Positions 14,691-18,316 of a DNA stretch of 18,316 nt are shown one piece after another. Made by a program: the position numbers and the translations under genes. Source of the DNA: Gammaproteobacteria bacterium (GTDB lineage Bacteria; Pseudomonadota; Gammaproteobacteria; J044). The DNA is taken from NCBI GenBank assembly GCA_003696465.1, contig RFHG01000458.1, forward strand, positions 1-18,316. The letters run 5' to 3'. Numbering within the stretch: the first letter of the stretch is position 1; the number at the start of each line of letters is the position of its first letter. Below the pieces are notes generated by a model, which searched no databases, was not told the origin of the DNA, and worked only from the letters and a program-made list of their open reading frames with translations.

Positions 14691-15192
14691 CAAACCGCGG
14701 CACCATGGCTTCACCCTGGTCGAAGTCATGGTGGTGGTGGTCATTGCCGGCATTCTGGTCACCATGGCCGTGCTCTCGCTCGGGGATCATGCGCGGCAGA
14801 AACTCGAGGACGAGGCCCGTCAACTGCACGCCTGGCTCATGCTGCTGCAGGACACCAGCCTGATCGAGGGCCGCACGCTGGGCCTGCGTCTGCATGACCA
14901 CGACATCGAGGCCCTGCAACCCGCCAGAGAGGGTACCTGGGTGCCCTTCGATGCCGATGCCAGACTGCGTGAACACACACTGCCCGAAGACATGACCCTG
15001 CGTCTGTACCTGGACGGCGAGGCCGCCTCGATTCCGTCCGAGCCGCCCGAACAACCCCAGATCCTGCTCTGGTCGAGCGGGGAAATCACGCCCTTCGAAC
15101 TGTGGCTGGCCAACTCTGCGGGAAAAATCGCCCTCGACAACCCGGGTGCAGGCCCAACGCGGATGGGTGCGGTGCAGGAGTCCGATCAATGA
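14659..15192 (+). CDS. gspH: type II secretion system minor pseudopilin GspH
   Basis: A minor pseudopilin near the pseudopilus tip. The precursor of 177 residues has a leader of 17 residues ending HHG, followed by FTLVEVMVVVVIAGILVTMAVLSL, with Glu at mature position 5. I chose the ATG at 14659, inside gspG, because GGAGAAGGGG lies directly upstream and no start codon occurs between it and the cleavage site; the leader is longer than those of its neighbours. The C-terminal globular part is variable, as is usual for GspH, with a WSSGEITPFELWL stretch near the end typical of the family. The frame therefore overlaps gspG by 32 bases. The 3' end overlaps gspI by ATGA. Confidence 0.88.
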   Translation: MPTSATGTSSSKPRHHGFTLVEVMVVVVIAGILVTMAVLSLGDHARQKLEDEARQLHAWLMLLQDTSLIEGRTLGLRLHDHDIEALQPAREGTWVPFDADARLREHTLPEDMTLRLYLDGEAASIPSEPPEQPQILLWSSGEITPFELWLANSAGKIALDNPGAGPTRMGAVQESDQ

Positions 15193-15575
15193 AGCCGCTG
15201 CAGCGCGGTTTCACCCTGATCGAGGTCATGGTGGCCCTGGCCGTGATCGCCATCGCCCTGGGCGCCCTCATCCTGGCCACCGGACATGCCACGGACCATG
15301 CCCTCTATCTGCAACAGCGCACGCTGGCCACCTGGATCGCGGCCGACCGGCTGGATGAATTGCGCTTGCGCCATCTCGTGCCGGACACCGGTTCCCGCGA
15401 CGAAGGGACACGCGAACTGGCGGGCATGACCTGGACATGGCACCAGTCGGCGCAAGCGAGCGCCGATCCGGGCTTCGTCCGTGTACGGGTGGAGGTGGCA
15501 CCGGCCGGCGCCGCGAACGATACGCCCTTGGGCTATCTGGAGGCCCTGCTCGCGCGGCCACGGAGCACGCGCTGA
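15189..15575 (+). CDS. gspI: type II secretion system minor pseudopilin GspI
   Basis: A minor pseudopilin that, with GspJ and GspK, starts pseudopilus assembly and forms its tip. The 128-residue precursor has the leader MKPLQRG, then FTLIEVMVALAVIAIALGALILATG with Glu at mature position 5. The segment QQRTLATWIAADRLDELRL is the usual GspI pattern (xxxLAxWxAxNxLxExxL). The ATG at 15189 overlaps the gspH stop (ATGA) and has GGAG 8 bases upstream. Longer in-frame starts lie inside gspH and would destroy the short leader, so I rejected them. The stop shares one base with the gspJ start. Confidence 0.93.
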   Translation: MKPLQRGFTLIEVMVALAVIAIALGALILATGHATDHALYLQQRTLATWIAADRLDELRLRHLVPDTGSRDEGTRELAGMTWTWHQSAQASADPGFVRVRVEVAPAGAANDTPLGYLEALLARPRSTR

Positions 15576-16195
15576 TGCCACGGCAGCAGGGTTTCACGCT
15601 GATCGAGATTCTGGTGGCTGTGGCCATCACGGCCCTGCTCGCAGCGATGGCCTTCGGTGGGCTCAATATGGTGCTGGACACGGCCGATGATACCCGCGCG
15701 CACCAGCAGCGTCTGCGTGACCTGCAACTGGCCATGACCCTGCTCGCGCGCGATCTGCGCCAGACGGTACCCAGACCGGTACGTACCCTCGATGCCGACA
15801 CGGAGCCCGCCTTTACTGCCGGCCGGGCAGCAGACACCCTGTTCAGTACCACCCGCAGTGGCTGGGACAACCCCGCCGGCCAGCGCCGCAGCACCCTGCA
15901 GCGCGTCAGCTGGCGGGTGCAGGAAGGGCGGCTGATACGAAGCTACCACTTCCACCTCGACCGCGCACCGGACGACACGCCGCGGGACCTGGTACTGCTC
16001 GATGGCGTCCGCACCGCCGAACTCGAGGTGATCGATGGCGGGGGCCAGGCACACCGAAGCTGGCCCCCCGAGCCCACCCCGGAGCAGATCGAGCAGGGCA
16101 AGGACAATGCCACCCTGCTGCCCGCGGGCGTGCACCTGCGCCTCGAGCTCGAGGGCACCGGGCTGATCGAACGCTACATCGCGGTGGCCCCGTGA
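15575..16195 (+). CDS. gspJ: type II secretion system minor pseudopilin GspJ
   Basis: A minor pseudopilin of the GspI-J-K tip complex. The precursor has 206 residues, with leader MPRQQG, then FTLIEILVAVAITALLAAMAFGGL with Glu at mature position 5. LQLAMTLLARDLRQTVPRPVR is the conserved GspJ segment that follows the first helix, and LQRVSWRVQEGRLIRSYHFHLDRA and the final HLRLELEGTGLIERYIAV match the beta-rich globular domain. The ATG at 15575 shares a base with the gspI stop (TGATG), with GGAG about 9 bases upstream. The stop overlaps the gspK GTG start. Confidence 0.93.
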   Translation: MPRQQGFTLIEILVAVAITALLAAMAFGGLNMVLDTADDTRAHQQRLRDLQLAMTLLARDLRQTVPRPVRTLDADTEPAFTAGRAADTLFSTTRSGWDNPAGQRRSTLQRVSWRVQEGRLIRSYHFHLDRAPDDTPRDLVLLDGVRTAELEVIDGGGQAHRSWPPEPTPEQIEQGKDNATLLPAGVHLRLELEGTGLIERYIAVAP

Positions 16196-17121
16196 CCAGC
16201 CTCCGACACGGACAGCAGGGTGTTGCACTGATCACGGCGCTGGTGGTAGTGGCCATAGCCACCATTGCCGCCACCTGGCTGCTGACCAGCCTGCAACAGG
16301 ATATTCGCCGCTCGGCCAGCGTGCTGCAGCAGGAGCAGGCCTGGCAATATGCACTGGGGGCAGAGGCCTGGGCGAGCCGCCGACTCGAGGAGGATGCACG
16401 CGAAAGCAAGTACGACGGGCTCACCGAGGAATGGGCCACCGAACTGCCGCCGCTGCCGGTGGAGGGTGGCAGCATCAGCGGGCGGCTGCTCGACCTGCAG
16501 GGGCGGTTCAACCTCAACAGCCTGCTGACCAGGGACGGCAAGTACGATTCCCAGGCCCAATCACGACTCAGACGCCTGCTGGAAATCGAGGACCTGCCCC
16601 CGGATCTGACCCTCGCCATCCTCGACTGGATCGATGCCGACAACGAACCGGCCGGCCCCGGGGGTGCCGAGGACAGTGCCTACCTGGCCCTCGATCCGCC
16701 CTATCTGGCCGCCAACCGGCCAATGGTCGTGCCCAGCGAACTGCGCCTGGTCAAGGGCATCGACACGCAGGCCTGGAAGAAGCTCGAGCCCCTGGTCAGC
16801 GCCCTGCCGGAATCCACTCCCATCAATGTCAATACGGCCCCGGCCGAAGTGCTGGCCAGCCTTGGCATGTCACTGAGCCAGGCCGAGGGGCTGGCCAGTG
16901 CCCTGCACGAGTCACCGGCGGAACGTATCGAGGACTTTCTGCTCTATCCGGAAGTGCAGGAGGCCCGGATTGGCCAGCAGGGACTGTCGGTCTCGAGTCA
17001 CTGGTTCCGGCTTGAGGTGCAGGTGGAAATCGGGCAGATTAGGCTCGACTACCGCGCCCTGCTGCATCGTGACGAACAGGGGCGGGTGCGCACCATTTTC
17101 CGCAGCACGGGCACTACATGA
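16192..17121 (+). CDS. gspK: type II secretion system minor pseudopilin GspK
   Basis: The largest minor pseudopilin, thought to cap the pseudopilus. The 309-residue precursor has the leader MTSLRHGQQG followed by VALITALVVVAIATIAATWLL. Mature position 5 is Thr, not Glu; lack of Glu5 is the known peculiarity of GspK. Family landmarks are DLQGRFNLNSL (101-111), DWIDADNEP...GAEDSAYL (145-164), which corresponds to the calcium-site region of GspK, and INVNTAPAEVL (211-221). The start is GTG, overlapping the gspJ stop as GTGA, so translation is probably coupled. The 3' end overlaps gspL by ATGA. Confidence 0.95.
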   Translation: MTSLRHGQQGVALITALVVVAIATIAATWLLTSLQQDIRRSASVLQQEQAWQYALGAEAWASRRLEEDARESKYDGLTEEWATELPPLPVEGGSISGRLLDLQGRFNLNSLLTRDGKYDSQAQSRLRRLLEIEDLPPDLTLAILDWIDADNEPAGPGGAEDSAYLALDPPYLAANRPMVVPSELRLVKGIDTQAWKKLEPLVSALPESTPINVNTAPAEVLASLGMSLSQAEGLASALHESPAERIEDFLLYPEVQEARIGQQGLSVSSHWFRLEVQVEIGQIRLDYRALLHRDEQGRVRTIFRSTGTT

Positions 17122-18290
17122 ATCAGCCGATCATCGTCAGACTGCTCGACGGCCAGCGCCTGGAATGGGCGGAATTCATGGCCGATGGCCAACTGCGCAT
17201 CCACGAAGGGAACCGCGAGGCCCTGCCTGCCGAAGCCGACATCCACCTGCTGGTGCCGGGCGAACAGGTTCTCTGTCGCGTGGTCGAGACCCCGGCGCGC
17301 AACGAGCGCGAACTGGCCCGTGCCCTCCCCTACCAGCTCGAGGATGAACTTGCCCAGGATGTCGAGGAACTGTTCTTCGCCTTCCGTCGGATGGGCCGTG
17401 GCCGCGCCGCCTGTCTGATCACCGAACGCAGCCGCATGCAGGGCTGGCTCGAGGGCTGGCCCGACCCGGATGCCATTGGCGACATGCGCCCCGATTACCT
17501 GGCTCTGCCGGTCATCGAAGGAGGCTGGACGCTGCTGGTCGAGGAAGGCCGCGTATTGCTGCGTGAAGGACAGGACTGCGGACTGGCCATTGCATCTGCG
17601 CTGGCACCGGTGGTACTGGCCGAACGGAGCGAACGGGCCACGCCGGAGAAAATCGTCATTTACCGCGTGGGCACCGCCGAACCGCCCCTGCTTGCCTGGC
17701 CGGCAAAGCCGGAAGAATGCACTGTCTCCCATGCCCTCGAGGCGCTGGCCGCGACGGCGCGTGAAGGCCGTCCGCTAGTCAACCTGCGCCAGGGCCCCTT
17801 TGCCGGCCGAAGAAGACCGGGGCCCCAGGGTGGATGGAAGCGCGCGGCAATTGCCGCTGCCGTGCTGCTGGGCCTTGGGCTGGGCCTGCGCGTGGCCGAC
17901 CTGCTGCTCTATCGGCAGGCCAATGAACAGGCCCAGGCACGCATGGCCACGCTTTACCGGCAGACCTTCCCCGAGGCACGCCGCATCGTCAATCCACCGG
18001 TACAAATGGAGCAGAAGCTCAAGGCCCTGCGCAGCCAGGCCGCCATGGGGGACGAGGCCGCCCTGGCCCTGCTCGATGCACTCGCCAGGGCATGGCAGGG
18101 CGGCGTGGAGCTGAAGGGCCTGCAATACCGCGAGGGCCGCCTCGAGGCTCGGGTGCAGGCCGCCAGCCTGTCCGCCATCGAGGCCCTGCGCCAGCGCATT
18201 GAAAACGGCGGCATGCACGCCACCCTCGATTCGGCCAGCAACGAGGCAGGCCGCACGCGTGCCGTGCTGCGGCTGGAGAAAAGCGGATGA
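17118..18290 (+). CDS. gspL: type II secretion system protein GspL
   Basis: A bitopic inner-membrane protein that recruits the GspE ATPase through its actin-like cytoplasmic domain and pairs with GspM in the periplasm. In this 390-residue protein the cytoplasmic part covers about 1-238, including ARALPYQLEDELAQDVEELFFA (67-88) and the conserved LVNLRQGPFAGRR (220-232) just before the membrane segment (about 242-264). The periplasmic ferredoxin-like domain fills the remainder, ending RTRAVLRLEKSG. The ATG at 17118 overlaps the gspK stop (ATGA), and the TGA at 18288-18290 overlaps the gspM ATG. Confidence 0.93.
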   Translation: MNQPIIVRLLDGQRLEWAEFMADGQLRIHEGNREALPAEADIHLLVPGEQVLCRVVETPARNERELARALPYQLEDELAQDVEELFFAFRRMGRGRAACLITERSRMQGWLEGWPDPDAIGDMRPDYLALPVIEGGWTLLVEEGRVLLREGQDCGLAIASALAPVVLAERSERATPEKIVIYRVGTAEPPLLAWPAKPEECTVSHALEALAATAREGRPLVNLRQGPFAGRRRPGPQGGWKRAAIAAAVLLGLGLGLRVADLLLYRQANEQAQARMATLYRQTFPEARRIVNPPVQMEQKLKALRSQAAMGDEAALALLDALARAWQGGVELKGLQYREGRLEARVQAASLSAIEALRQRIENGGMHATLDSASNEAGRTRAVLRLEKSG

Positions 18291-18316
18291 AGGGATTGCT
18301 GAACTGGTACGCCGAA
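18287..18316 (+). CDS. gspM: start of type II secretion system protein GspM (partial)
   Basis: An ATG at 18287 overlaps the gspL stop (ATGA), as at most other junctions of this operon, and opens a frame MKGLLNWYAE... that runs off the right edge. Only ten codons are visible, so the identity rests on position: gspM follows gspL in almost all T2SS operons, and GspM proteins commonly begin with a short segment containing a W-x-x-L or similar motif before the membrane helix. Confidence 0.7.
   Translation, partial: MKGLLNWYAE

Noticed and set aside
1..18316. CRISPR arrays, tRNA or rRNA genes, insertion-sequence transposases, phage genes
   Set aside because: I looked for repeated spacer-like units, tRNA-type cloverleaf ends and transposase or integrase motifs and found none.

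Overview
The window comes from a GC-rich bacterium, most likely a gammaproteobacterium. The evidence is a set of gammaproteobacterial-type proteins: DusA, a YadG/YadH ABC exporter pair, a MnmC FAD domain, a TviB-type UDP-sugar dehydrogenase, and a type II secretion operon in the order gspC-D-E-F-G-H-I-J-K-L-M. I cannot name the genus from sequence alone. Coding density is high and no gene-free stretch reaches 300 bases.

Layout. Bases 1-93 hold the 3' end of an unidentified plus-strand gene whose tail overlaps the tail of dusA. On the minus strand, an M17 aminopeptidase gene (1093-2484) is followed by dusA (62-1069). Divergent from these is a plus-strand unit of yadG, yadH and a stand-alone mnmC FAD-domain gene (2565-5397), all joined by 4-base ATGA overlaps. 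A well-formed sigma-70-like promoter (TTGAAC-17-GATAAT) overlaps the mnmC stop codon and drives a two-gene nucleotide-sugar unit: a UDP-HexNAc/UDP-Glc-type 6-dehydrogenase and a UDP-uronate 4-epimerase (5459-7759). That unit ends at a 10-bp perfect hairpin. A small PilZ-like gene lies on the minus strand (7820-8176).

From 8330 to the right edge is the type II secretion (T2SS) operon. GspC (inner-membrane clamp), GspD (outer-membrane secretin), GspE (ATPase), GspF (inner-membrane platform), GspG (major pseudopilin), GspH/I/J/K (minor pseudopilins), GspL (GspE recruiter) and the first ten codons of GspM together form the machine that exports folded periplasmic proteins. From gspG on, every junction except F-G overlaps, so translation is probably coupled. 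No gspN, prepilin peptidase gspO or pilotin gene is visible in the window.

The most unusual non-coding structure is a 147-bp segment with 24-bp inverted-repeat arms in the gspE-gspF gap (12827-12973). It is either a small mobile-element-like insertion or a long-range RNA hairpin that reaches the gspF start. Other points of note are a pair of near-identical CCGGTTTTT boxes exactly 20 bp apart upstream of gspC, a CxxCH motif inside the PilZ-like protein, the translational coupling of a tRNA-modification oxidoreductase to an ABC exporter, and a TviB-type dehydrogenase paired with a CapI-type epimerase. I found no clearly new defence or metabolic system; most of the window is recognisable housekeeping, envelope-sugar and T2SS genes.
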